Shown here in pieces: positions 1 through 7,551 of a DNA stretch of 32,371 bases (within the stretch, counting starts at the first letter, position 1; each line of letters opens with the position of its first letter). The position numbers and the translations under genes are program-made. The stretch covers positions 1 to 32,371 of the forward strand of contig QEVJ01000062.1 in assembly GCA_003576845.1 (NCBI GenBank), given 5' to 3'. The DNA is from Planctomycetota bacterium. GTDB lineage: Bacteria; Planctomycetota; Planctomycetia; Pirellulales; PLA5. The notes under the pieces were generated by a model. That model was given only the letters and a program-made list of their open reading frames with translations, did no database searches and had not been told where the DNA came from.

Positions 1-2
1 CG

Positions 3-938
3 GCGGTGAATCTGGCGGCGGCGGGACCGCTGGTCAGCTTGTTCCTCGAATGGGCCTCGCGCAAGTGGGGGGCGGTTCTCGGCGACGAGGTCGCCCGACG
101 GCTCTCGCGCGACGCGCTTGTCGCGTTTGCCGTGGGGGCGGTGATCGGAGGGGCATTCTTAGCCGTTCTTTGGCGAAACGAGGGCGACCCGTTCGTGGTC
201 GCCCTGCTACGATTCTCCGCTGCCAAGCTGTGGTTTGCCGGGGGGGAACTGGTCTTTTACGTGCTCTGCCAGGGCGCCTACGTCGCCATGTGGCGACGCC
301 CGTGGAAACAAACCCCGGCGGGTCGGGTGGCCCATCGCCTGCTTGCGATCCTGGCGGCGACCAATCTGCTCTATCACTTCCCGCCCATGATGGCCGTTAT
401 CGGCGAAATCGCCGCAGGCAAACTTGCCGCGCCGGAGGTCATCGATGCGGCCGCGTATCGCGAGCTTGCGTTCACGCCCGCCGTGGCGTCGCGGAGTCTG
501 CACCACATTCTGGCGGCGGTCGCCCTGGCGGGATTGTATGCGGCGATCGCGGCGTGCCGGTTGTTGCCGCGTTCGGCCGGCGAGGCGTCCAGGATTGCTG
601 CCTGGGGCGCACGCATCGCCCTTATCGCAACGGTGCTGCAAATCCCCGTCGGGATTTGGGTCCTCCTGTCGCTGGAAAACAATCGCGCCCTGATGGGCGA
701 TAGTCTGCTGGCGACCGCGCTGTTTATCGTCGCTGTCGTCGCCGCGCTCGCATTGATGCATCATCTGGCGGCGATCGCGTTCGGCGATGTCACCCGCAAA
801 GCCGTGCTCACGGCGGCCGCGCTATTCGTGTTCGTCGTCGTGACGATGACCGCCACGCTCGTCTTCAGTCGTGCTGGCGCCCGACCGAAGGCGTTTTCCG
901 TGTCTGCCGGGCACGTGAGGTTCGATTTCAAGGAGTGA
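3..938 (+). CDS. Multi-pass integral membrane protein of unknown function (probably 5'-partial)
   Basis: I do not recognise the family. The frame is open to the left edge; a GTG at 6 is possible, but the sequence there already looks like the inside of a protein, so the true start probably lies outside the window. About seven hydrophobic segments can be seen (near residues 37-56, 73-95, 111-133, 165-186, 198-219, 232-256 and 268-290, counted from the GTG). Several histidines sit in or beside these helices (VAHRLL, YHFPPM, LHHILA, LMHHLA), which could be metal or haem ligands, but nothing proves it. Its stop lies 6 bases before the next gene, whose Shine-Dalgarno AAGGAG overlaps this gene's end, so the two are probably co-transcribed. 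Confidence 0.6.
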   Translation, partial: AVNLAAAGPLVSLFLEWASRKWGAVLGDEVARRLSRDALVAFAVGAVIGGAFLAVLWRNEGDPFVVALLRFSAAKLWFAGGELVFYVLCQGAYVAMWRRPWKQTPAGRVAHRLLAILAATNLLYHFPPMMAVIGEIAAGKLAAPEVIDAAAYRELAFTPAVASRSLHHILAAVALAGLYAAIAACRLLPRSAGEASRIAAWGARIALIATVLQIPVGIWVLLSLENNRALMGDSLLATALFIVAVVAALALMHHLAAIAFGDVTRKAVLTAAALFVFVVVTMTATLVFSRAGARPKAFSVSAGHVRFDFKE

Positions 939-944
939 GCTGCG

Positions 945-1907
945 ATGTCGCTGGAAATCGTGACGCTAGCGGACCCGGCATACGGGAGTTCGGCGCAGAT
1001 TCTGCCGGGCTTCGGCTTCAACTGCTTTCGCTTTACGGCAAATGCCGCGGGGCAGCCGATCGAAGTGTTGTGGGCCGAGCCAGGCTTCGAGTCCGGCGGC
1101 AAGCGCCCTTCGGGAAGCGGCATTCCGATCTTGTTTCCGTTTCCCGGTCGTATCGCCGGGACGACGCTGGAGTATGAAGGCCGCAAGTACGCCTTGGATG
1201 CCGGCGACGGACGCGGCAACGCAATCCATGGATTCGTGCTTAATCGGCCGTGGCGGGTCATCGAGCAGAGCCCGCAGCGCGTCGTCGGACAGTTTCACGC
1301 GTCCGTCGACGACGCGAAGCTGCGCGGCGCATGGCCGGGCGACTTTCGGATCACGGTCGCTTACGAGCTCGTGGGGAATTCTCTTGCGCTGGACGCACTG
1401 CTTGAGAACCCGGACGATGCGCCGCTCCCGATGGGCTTTGGCGTGCATCCTTACTTTCGCGTGCCGCTATGCGCCGGCGCAGGTGCGAATGCCGAGGCAG
1501 CCGCGCGATGCGTCCTCCGCGTGCCCGCGGCCGAGTATTGGGAACTCGCGGAAATGATCGCCACCGGACGCAAACTTGCCGCGAGCGTGCGCGGACCGCT
1601 CGCCACGGGCATCGCGTTTGGCGAGTCGCGGTTCGACGACGTTTTCACGTCGCTGGCGTTCGACGGCGACTGGTGCGAGTCGACGATCGCCGATCCAACG
1701 AGCGGGCGAACGCTTCGGATTGCGTTCGACCGCGGGTTTCGCGAGTGCGTCGTGTACAACCCGCCGCATCGGGAGGCGATTTGCATCGAGCCTTATACGT
1801 GCGTGCCGGGTGCGATCGAGATGTCGCGGCGCGGAATCGACGCGGGACTGAGAATTCTCGCGTCGGGCGAGTCGCTCGCGGCGCGCGTGAAGATCGAAAT
1901 CGCCTGA
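945..1907 (+). CDS. Aldose 1-epimerase (galactose mutarotase) family protein
   Basis: A 320-residue protein with the galactose-mutarotase fold signature. Such enzymes interconvert the alpha and beta anomers of free sugars in the cytoplasm. Visible landmarks are GNAIHG (His95) and MGFGVHPYF (His168), matching the two family histidines, and CIEPYT (Glu282), matching the catalytic base glutamate near the C-terminus. Length fits the family (about 300-350). The ATG at 945 follows AAGGAG at good spacing. No signal peptide is seen. The substrate cannot be read from sequence; the GalM/YeaD-like superfamily also contains hexose-6-phosphate epimerases, so the exact sugar is open. It probably shares a transcript with the preceding membrane protein. 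Confidence 0.85.
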   Translation: MSLEIVTLADPAYGSSAQILPGFGFNCFRFTANAAGQPIEVLWAEPGFESGGKRPSGSGIPILFPFPGRIAGTTLEYEGRKYALDAGDGRGNAIHGFVLNRPWRVIEQSPQRVVGQFHASVDDAKLRGAWPGDFRITVAYELVGNSLALDALLENPDDAPLPMGFGVHPYFRVPLCAGAGANAEAAARCVLRVPAAEYWELAEMIATGRKLAASVRGPLATGIAFGESRFDDVFTSLAFDGDWCESTIADPTSGRTLRIAFDRGFRECVVYNPPHREAICIEPYTCVPGAIEMSRRGIDAGLRILASGESLAARVKIEIA

Positions 1908-2148
1908 CGACGCATCCCCCGCGCTCGCTAGATACTTGGACCTTTCCGATGCCAGCGTAACCGGACCTTGGCGAGAATCGTCGCAGTCGCGACGGGTCGG
2001 TGCCGATAACGGGAATGAGCCGGACTGCCGTTGGGCGTCTGGTCCCCGCCGTCAAGGTTTATCCTGCCTGCCGAGATTCCCGCCTGGCGCTAGCGTTGCC
2101 GCACGAAGGTGCGTCGGGAGCGCCTCAACATTCGCGGAGACGACAAGG

Positions 2149-2691
2149 ATGCGTCGCTTTGTACTTGGTTTGATGGTTTGCGGCGCGATGGGCACATCGG
2201 CCGCCCCCGCGGTCGCCGGAGATGCCTGGCACGATTTCTGGCACGGCGTGAAGCGCGACTTTCATCGCAACAACTGCTGGCCCGACCCGTTCGTCTATCC
2301 GGACCGCGCGGGCGTGATCCAGCCGTTCGCCGTGCAAGTGCAAAACGGTTGGCGGCTGCAAAACCTGATGGCCGACCACCATTTCGACGCCAACTCGCAG
2401 CAACTCACGCTGGCGGGCAAAGAGAAGGTCCGCTGGATTCTCACTCAGGCACCAGAACGCTTCCGCACCGTGTTCGTGCAGCGCGGCGTGAATCCCGAAC
2501 AGACCGCCACCCGCGTCGATTCGGTCCAGCAGTTTGCGGCGAACCTGGTGCCGGCGGGCGAGTTGCCTGCGGTCGAAGAAACCAATCTCGCCCCGCGCGG
2601 CTGGCCGGCGGAAGAAATCAACGACACGTTCGTCAAGTACCGCACGACGGCCCGACCGCCGCAGTTGCCGGACTCGACGGGCGAAGAATAA
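2149..2691 (+). CDS. Small exported protein of unknown function
   Basis: A 180-residue protein with an N-terminal signal peptide: MRRF, a hydrophobic core, then a likely cleavage after AVAG near residue 23. The frame is open further upstream, but ATG 2149 is preferred because it places the signal peptide at the N-terminus and has GGAG and AAGG upstream. The mature part is rich in Trp, His and Pro near its start (WHDFWHG, NNCWPDPFVYPDR), followed by a soluble region (LTLAGKEKVRWIL, RGVNPEQTATRVDSV) that looks like a small outer-membrane or periplasmic domain. I recognise no named family. A TPR lipoprotein follows 224 bases later, so both may belong to one envelope-related unit. Confidence 0.7.
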   Translation: MRRFVLGLMVCGAMGTSAAPAVAGDAWHDFWHGVKRDFHRNNCWPDPFVYPDRAGVIQPFAVQVQNGWRLQNLMADHHFDANSQQLTLAGKEKVRWILTQAPERFRTVFVQRGVNPEQTATRVDSVQQFAANLVPAGELPAVEETNLAPRGWPAEEINDTFVKYRTTARPPQLPDSTGEE

Positions 2692-2915
2692 GGCGAATTG
2701 GCGGACGTGTCACGGATCGGCACTCCCGCAGACTGCCCAAACCGCCGAAACCGCGTCCTAAACTTTGCCAAACCGTCGCAGGTTGCGGGAACGGTTGCAG
2801 TCGGCTTCGGCGTTGAGACGATGAAACCCAACGGGGCGTGCTGCGCTCGACGAATGCGCGGCCGCCCCGACTTGCTCGCGACACGATTCGCGCCCTGCAC
2901 ACAAGGAGGTGTGAA

Positions 2916-4118
2916 GTGCGTTCCAAGTATTTCGTTGCCTTGCCGGCCGCGGTGACGTCGGCGGCCCTGCTCGCCGGCTGCGTTTCGCGTCCGGCCGGTT
3001 CGCCGACGCCCGTCACCTCCGAGGTCATGCCGGCGCCGGCAGACTCCGCGAGCGCGTCGCCTTGGGACAAGATCAAGGCCTCGTTCACGGGCAGCACGAA
3101 GCAAGTCGCATCGGCCGCGACTCCGAAAGAGCAGGTCATCAAAGCCAAGGACCCGCTGGCCCTGGCGACGCCGGCCAAGAAACCCGGCTCCGATCTCTAC
3201 GTTGCGGCCGCGAAGATTCACGAAACCAAAGGCGACTATGCCGCGGCCGCCGCTCAGTACGAAAGGGCGCTTGCCGTCGACGGCAACGATCTGGCCTCCT
3301 TGCTCGGATACGGGCATTTGCTCGACCGGCAGCGGAAGTTCACGGAAGCCACGCTGTATTACGAACGGGCGACGAAAGCCCATCCCAATTCCGCGGCGGC
3401 GTGGAACGATCTCGGTCTCTGCTACTCGCGGCGTTCGGCGACCGATCGGGCGATGCTCGATAAGTCGCTCGTCGCGCTGCGGCGAGCCGTCGAACTCAAC
3501 CCCGAGAAGAAGCTCTATCGCAACAACATTGCGGCCGTGCTTGTCGAAGCGGGCCGCGATGGCGAGGCGCTCCAACACTTGATGACGGCCCACGATCCGG
3601 CGACGGCCCACTACAACATGGGCTATTTGTCGAATCAGCAGGGGCGCGTCGATGCCGCGCGGCACTACTTCACCGAGGCCCTGCGGCTCAATCCGCAGAT
3701 GCAAGCGGCGCGGGGATTCCTAGAACAACTCGACCAGCAAAGCAACGCCGTCGCCGATCAGCGCGAGCCGCGTTATGCCCCGCGCGTGCTGCATGTGCCG
3801 ACGCAAACGGAGCGCTCGAGGCTCTCGCCGGTTTCGCAAGACGAACCGTGTCCCATGCCGCGACTCAACCACGGCGCGAAGGCGGCCGTCGAGTTTCAAT
3901 CGAGCGAAGAGTCCGATGCCGTTCGACCGGCATCGGTAGAATTGCCGCTTGGCGACGAGGATGCGCCGTCAGATGCCGGCGCAGCGGCGACAGCCGTCTA
4001 CGAAGAACCGGCCGACGCCACGATCGACGCCACGATCGACGCCGACGTCGAACCCGCGGTCTTCGAAGACGCACCCGGTCCGGACGATTGCTTCGGCGAC
4101 GCGCCGCTGCCGAAATAG
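2916..4118 (+). CDS. TPR-repeat lipoprotein
   Basis: A 400-residue predicted lipoprotein. I choose GTG 2916 because AAGGAGG lies six bases before it and it begins a typical signal (RSKYF, hydrophobic core, lipobox LLAGC, acylated Cys near residue 22); the longer open frame adds an unlikely Arg-rich leader. Residues about 90-300 hold tetratricopeptide repeats (YAAAAAQYERALAVDG, TEATLYYERATKAHP, AWNDLGLCYSRR, AARHYFTEALRLNP), which normally scaffold protein complexes. The C-terminal 100 residues are acidic and probably disordered, with a duplicated ATID unit encoded by a short direct repeat near 4013-4046. It converges on flhB with 59 bases between stops. A role near the flagellar base or in envelope assembly is possible from location only. 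Confidence 0.8.
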   Translation: MRSKYFVALPAAVTSAALLAGCVSRPAGSPTPVTSEVMPAPADSASASPWDKIKASFTGSTKQVASAATPKEQVIKAKDPLALATPAKKPGSDLYVAAAKIHETKGDYAAAAAQYERALAVDGNDLASLLGYGHLLDRQRKFTEATLYYERATKAHPNSAAAWNDLGLCYSRRSATDRAMLDKSLVALRRAVELNPEKKLYRNNIAAVLVEAGRDGEALQHLMTAHDPATAHYNMGYLSNQQGRVDAARHYFTEALRLNPQMQAARGFLEQLDQQSNAVADQREPRYAPRVLHVPTQTERSRLSPVSQDEPCPMPRLNHGAKAAVEFQSSEESDAVRPASVELPLGDEDAPSDAGAAATAVYEEPADATIDATIDADVEPAVFEDAPGPDDCFGDAPLPK

Positions 4119-4165
4119 GGCCCGGCCGCTTCGCGACGAGAGAACGTGCATCGTGTCCAGCGCAA

Positions 4166-4186
4166 CGCGCGGATCGATCACGCGCG
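4166..4186. terminator. Possible hairpin at the convergent gene end
   Basis: Six-base arms CGCGCG at 4166-4171 and 4181-4186 flank a 9-base loop that contains the flhB stop codon. It lies between two converging genes, where a bidirectional terminator would fit. There is no T-tract on either side, so this is not a standard intrinsic terminator and may be chance in GC-rich DNA. Confidence 0.2.
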
Positions 4187-5263
4187 CTTCATCGCTCCGG
4201 GAATCGTCTTGCCCTTGAGCTGATAGACGTACGCCAGCACTTCGGCGACGGCGGCGTAGGACTGATCGGGTACCGGGTGGCCTGCGTCGACTTCTTTGAA
4301 CAGCAACCGCGCGAGCGGCTTGTTCTCGACGATCGGTACGCCGTGTTCCAAAGCCAGTTGGCGAATCCGGGCGGCGAGGATTCCCGCTCCTTTTGCGACC
4401 ACGACCGGCGCGGCCATCGTCTCGCTGTCGTAGCGCAGGGCCACGGCGAGTTCCGTCGGGTTCGTAACGACCACGTCCGCCCTCGGCACCTCCGATCGAA
4501 GCCGCTGCTGGGCAAGCTGCTTCTGAACCTGCTTGCGGCGGGCGGCGACGTGCGGGTCGCCTTGAAACTCCTTGAGTTCCTCGCGAACTTCCTGCACCGA
4601 CATCCGCAATTCCTGCTCGAACCGCCATCGCTGATAAAAGTAATCGAGAAGCGCAAGCACGACGAGCGCCACGCCGATCTTCAGCGCCGTCCAGAGCACG
4701 AGGTCGAGCAGCACTTGCCCCACTTGACCCGCGCTTAGCCCCGCCAGCGCGAGGATGTCGTCGCTACGATTGAACAGCGTCACGCCCGCCACGGTCGCGA
4801 CGACGGCGACCTTGAACAGGCCGAACGTCAGCCGCATCACGCTGGCCATCGAAAACATCCGGCCGAATCCGGCCAGCGGATTGACGTGCGACCAATCGGG
4901 CAGGGCCTTTTGCGGCAGGAACATCACGCCCACTTGCCCGAGCATCGTCACGATCGCCACGGCCATCGGCACGGCCATGATCGGCAGAACGGTTGTCGCA
5001 AGCTCCCACATCAGCGTATTCCAGTGGTGCTGGAGAAAGCCCGTGTCGACCGATAACCACGCTTCGCCGCCGAGTTGCGTTTGCAGATACCGGGCGAGCG
5101 TTTCGAGCAAACCGCTGCCGAGCATCAGCAGCGCCACCACGCCCGAGAGCAGCACGATTGCGGAAGTCAGGTCCTGGCTGCGCGCGGCCTGACCTTCTTC
5201 GCGCGCCTTCTCACGGCGATGCGGCGTAGGTTCCTGCGACTTTTCGTTGTCGTACTCGGCCAC
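4178..5263 (-). CDS. flhB: Flagellar export switch protein FlhB
   Basis: A 361-residue inner-membrane component of the flagellar type III export gate; it wraps the FliPQR core and switches substrate class from rod/hook to filament. It opens with the family start (EPTPHRREKAREEGQ), then four hydrophobic segments between residues 35 and 210, then a cytoplasmic domain with the self-cleavage site NPTE at 268-271 (usual form NPTH) and VENKPLARLLF at 312-322. Cleavage would fall between Asn268 and Pro269. The start is GTG with no visible Shine-Dalgarno; the bases before it are pyrimidine-rich and run into a heptamer repeat array. It is the last gene of the cluster; flhA does not follow. Confidence 0.95.
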   Translation of the reverse strand: MAEYDNEKSQEPTPHRREKAREEGQAARSQDLTSAIVLLSGVVALLMLGSGLLETLARYLQTQLGGEAWLSVDTGFLQHHWNTLMWELATTVLPIMAVPMAVAIVTMLGQVGVMFLPQKALPDWSHVNPLAGFGRMFSMASVMRLTFGLFKVAVVATVAGVTLFNRSDDILALAGLSAGQVGQVLLDLVLWTALKIGVALVVLALLDYFYQRWRFEQELRMSVQEVREELKEFQGDPHVAARRKQVQKQLAQQRLRSEVPRADVVVTNPTELAVALRYDSETMAAPVVVAKGAGILAARIRQLALEHGVPIVENKPLARLLFKEVDAGHPVPDQSYAAVAEVLAYVYQLKGKTIPGAMKRA

Positions 5264-5273
5264 GGGAATGGGA

Positions 5274-5410
5274 GTTTGGAGGTTAGAGGTTGGAGGTTAG
5301 AGGTTGGAGGTTGGAGGTTAGAGGTTAGAGGTTAGAAATGCGGTTTGCTCCCGCATCGTGCAGCGATGGCGTTCTCCAATCCCCAACCTCTAACCTCCAA
5401 CCTCTAACCT
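5274..5410. repeat. Heptamer repeat arrays forming a perfect 28-bp inverted repeat (fliR-flhB gap)
   Basis: Eight uninterrupted 7-base units (GGTTAGA or GGTTGGA) fill 5281-5336, preceded by a degenerate unit GTTTGGA. Four units in reverse orientation (CCAACCT or CTAACCT) fill 5383-5410. Positions 5280-5307 and 5383-5410 are exact reverse complements over 28 bases, separated by 75 bases. The stop codon of fliR (5404-5406) is part of the last reversed unit. In the fliR-flhB transcript the arms could pair into a long hairpin just upstream of flhB. Confidence 0.95.
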
Positions 5411-6198
5411 CTCCACGAATCCGTAATCGTCTCCAGCACGGCGTCGAGCTGGTCCTCGAACACCATCACGACGGTTCCTACCGAAAATGCAAGCGCCGCC
5501 AGGGCGACGATCGTGTTGAGCGGGATGCCGAGCGCCAGAGCATTGAGTTGCGGCAGCGTGCGGGCGATCAGACCGAGCACGATTGTGGAAAGCAGCAGCG
5601 CCGTGAGCGCCGGTGCCGCCGCGCGAATGCCAAGCAGAAAGCTTTGCGATAGGAGCGTCGTCATCGACTCGAGCGAGCCTTCGATCGCGACCCCTGAACC
5701 CGGCGGCATCGCCACGAGCGTATCGAGCAGCGCGGCGACGACCTGGCGATGCCCGCCGACGAGGACGAACGCGGCCATCGTGGCGTAGAACAGCAACTGC
5801 GAGATCGAGTGGACTTCCTCGTTGAGTCCGGGATTGAACACTTCTCCCAGGGCCATGCCGCTCACCTGGCCGAGCAACTGCCCCGCGACCTGAATGCCGC
5901 TGAAAACGATCATCACACCCAGGCCGAGCGTCGCGCCGATCACGAGTTCGCCGGCGATGAGGGCCAGCATTTGGGCGAGGTGAACCGGTCGCTCGACCTG
6001 GCTATCCCAAACGAGCGGCGCGACGACCGCCGACAGCGCGACGGCCAGAAACGCGCGGACGCGCATCGGCGCCTCGCGCGCGCCCAGAACCGGCGCCGTC
6101 ATGATCAGCGCGCCGACGCGCGACAGAATCAACAGAAACACGACCAGCCGCGGTTCCCACAGCGGACGCCAGGCTTCGATTTGATGGAGCCATTGCAT
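5404..6198 (-). CDS. fliR: Flagellar export gate protein FliR
   Basis: A 264-residue inner-membrane protein, one subunit of the FliP5-FliQ4-FliR1 export gate through which rod, hook and filament proteins leave the cell. Family features are visible: an N-terminal segment with RVGALIMTAPVLG near residues 27-39, RVRAFLAVALSAVVAPL near 47-63, a loop with GQVSGMALGEVFNP near 110-123, and about six hydrophobic helices. Length matches the family (about 250-265). The start ATG 6198 lies 12 bases after the fliQ stop. The final codons (SWRG, stop) merge into a heptamer repeat array, so the C-terminal end may have been reset by repeat insertion. Confidence 0.95.
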   Translation of the reverse strand: MQWLHQIEAWRPLWEPRLVVFLLILSRVGALIMTAPVLGAREAPMRVRAFLAVALSAVVAPLVWDSQVERPVHLAQMLALIAGELVIGATLGLGVMIVFSGIQVAGQLLGQVSGMALGEVFNPGLNEEVHSISQLLFYATMAAFVLVGGHRQVVAALLDTLVAMPPGSGVAIEGSLESMTTLLSQSFLLGIRAAAPALTALLLSTIVLGLIARTLPQLNALALGIPLNTIVALAALAFSVGTVVMVFEDQLDAVLETITDSWRG

Positions 6199-6210
6199 CG
6201 GTCGGCGACG

Positions 6211-6480
6211 TCACTTGAGCGTGTCGGGAATGCCGGCGATCAGGTCGTGCGAATACTGCACCAGCCGCGAAATCACCCACGGCAGCGACCAGCCCAGTAC
6301 GAGCATCATCGCCACGATTTTGGGAACGAACGTGATCGACTGCTCTTGGATCTGCGTGAGCGCTTGCAACAATCCCAGCACGAGCGCCACGAGCAAGCCG
6401 CAGAGCAATACCGGCGCAACGACGACGAGCGATTCGAGAATCGCTTGCCGCGTCAGGTCGATGGCGGTTTGAGCGTCCAT
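6211..6480 (-). CDS. fliQ: Flagellar export gate protein FliQ
   Basis: An 89-residue protein with two hydrophobic hairpin helices, residues about 16-40 and 50-75, and the family pattern AIDLTRQAILESLVVVAP followed by a Gln-rich turn (LQALTQIQEQSITFVPKI). FliQ is the four-copy subunit of the export gate. Length equals the usual 89 residues. It lies between fliP (177 bases upstream, a gap filled with repeats) and fliR (12 bases downstream). No clear Shine-Dalgarno is seen before ATG 6480. Confidence 0.95.
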   Translation of the reverse strand: MDAQTAIDLTRQAILESLVVVAPVLLCGLLVALVLGLLQALTQIQEQSITFVPKIVAMMLVLGWSLPWVISRLVQYSHDLIAGIPDTLK

Positions 6481-6502
6481 GCGATGAATTGACTTTCAAG
6501 CT

Positions 6503-6649
6503 CGTAGGGTAGGTCGAACGAAGTGAGGCTCACCGCTGGGAATGTGGAACGTGGAACATTGAACGCCCGAGGCCGGATGGTTCCACGATCTTCATTCGCC
6601 GCTCCGCCTCGCCTCCGGTCGGCCGCGCTTCGCTCGAACCGATCCTACG
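6503..6649. repeat. Repeat-rich gap with imperfect inverted repeat and short heptamer array (fliP-fliQ)
   Basis: The arms at 6503-6525 (starting CGTAGGGTAGGTCGAACG) and 6626-6649 (ending CGAACCGATCCTACG) are imperfect reverse complements with about 17 matching positions. Between them, 6544-6564 holds three 7-base units: GTGGAAC, GTGGAAC, ATTGAAC. The whole gap between fliP and fliQ is made of this material; no gene or promoter is evident. Confidence 0.65.
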
Positions 6650-6657
6650 CATTCACG

Positions 6658-7551
6658 TCATGTGAATGCAAAGCTTTCGAGCAGCATCTTCACCACGAGA
6701 TGCCAGCCGTCGAGCAACACAAACAGCAGGATCTTGAACGGCAGCGAGATCAGCGCCGGCGGCAGCATGAGCATGCCCATCGACGTGGTCACGCTGGCGA
6801 CGATCAGATCGAGAATCAAGAACGGCAGGTAAATCTGAAACCCGATCAGGAACGCGGTCTTCAGCTCGCTGAGCATGAACGCCGGGAGCAACGCTTGGAG
6901 AGGAACTTCGACGTCGCCGTCCTGCGCGCCGTAGTACACGTAGCGCGGCGTTTCGCCCGATTCGGTCGCCGGCGGCGGCGGGAGATAGTCGAGAAACAGC
7001 CGCACGTCGTCGTCGTTGCCGGTGCGCACGATCTGGTCGCTCATGAACTTGCGAAGCGGCTTGACGCCTTCCGTCCACGTGCGTTCGAGCGTTGCGCCTT
7101 CGGCCTGGCTCGTGTAAGGCGAAATGGCGTTCTCGTACACGGCCGTCCACGTCGGCGTCATGACCACGATCGTCATAAACAACGCAAGCGTCGTGATGAC
7201 TTGCGACGGCGGGAGTTGGTTCGTACCCAATGCCTGTCGCAGCACGCCCAGCACGACCACGATCCGCACGAAGCTCGTCGTCATCATCATGATCGCCGGG
7301 GCGAGGCTGATGACGGTGAGCAGGAGCATCACCTGTAGCGCCGACGTGATGCCCTCGGGACTGGTGAGTTGCGTCGGTTCGAGGGAAAGGTTGCTGGATG
7401 CGTCGACGGCCGTGCCTTGGTTGGCGCCGTCTTGAGCGGGCGCGACCGTTGCCGTCGCCAGAACGGCGATCGCGACGACGCCGAGCACAAGCGGACGAAG
7501 TCGCCGATTCAAAACTCGACAAAGCACTAGGCCCCAACGGAGATCAAACAT
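6658..7551 (-). CDS. fliP: Flagellar export gate protein FliP
   Basis: A 297-residue export gate subunit. The N-terminus carries a cleavable signal peptide (hydrophobic residues about 19-36, cut near AQDG), known for FliP. Then come the family signatures: LLLTVISLAPAIMMM at 77-90, TSFVRIVVVLGVLRQALG at 92-109 and NQLPPSQV at 111-118, two further helices and a conserved end (MGMLMLPPALISLPFKILLF). The start ATG 7551 overlaps the fliO stop by eight bases, which signals translational coupling. The frame runs open far upstream, but that part overlaps fliO and has no family similarity. Confidence 0.95.
   Translation of the reverse strand: MFDLRWGLVLCRVLNRRLRPLVLGVVAIAVLATATVAPAQDGANQGTAVDASSNLSLEPTQLTSPEGITSALQVMLLLTVISLAPAIMMMTTSFVRIVVVLGVLRQALGTNQLPPSQVITTLALFMTIVVMTPTWTAVYENAISPYTSQAEGATLERTWTEGVKPLRKFMSDQIVRTGNDDDVRLFLDYLPPPPATESGETPRYVYYGAQDGDVEVPLQALLPAFMLSELKTAFLIGFQIYLPFLILDLIVASVTTSMGMLMLPPALISLPFKILLFVLLDGWHLVVKMLLESFAFT

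Noticed and set aside
2227-2243. Second sigma-54-like site (TGGCACG followed by CTGGCA)
   Set aside because: Wrong spacing and no GC pair at -12; it lies inside the coding region of the exported protein.
2445-3704. Minus-strand open frame (419 residues) opposite the TPR lipoprotein
   Set aside because: The plus strand has a lipobox, TPRs and a strong Shine-Dalgarno; the reverse frame has none of these.
5281-5410. CRISPR-like array
   Set aside because: Units are seven bases long and directly tandem, with no spacers and no cas genes nearby.
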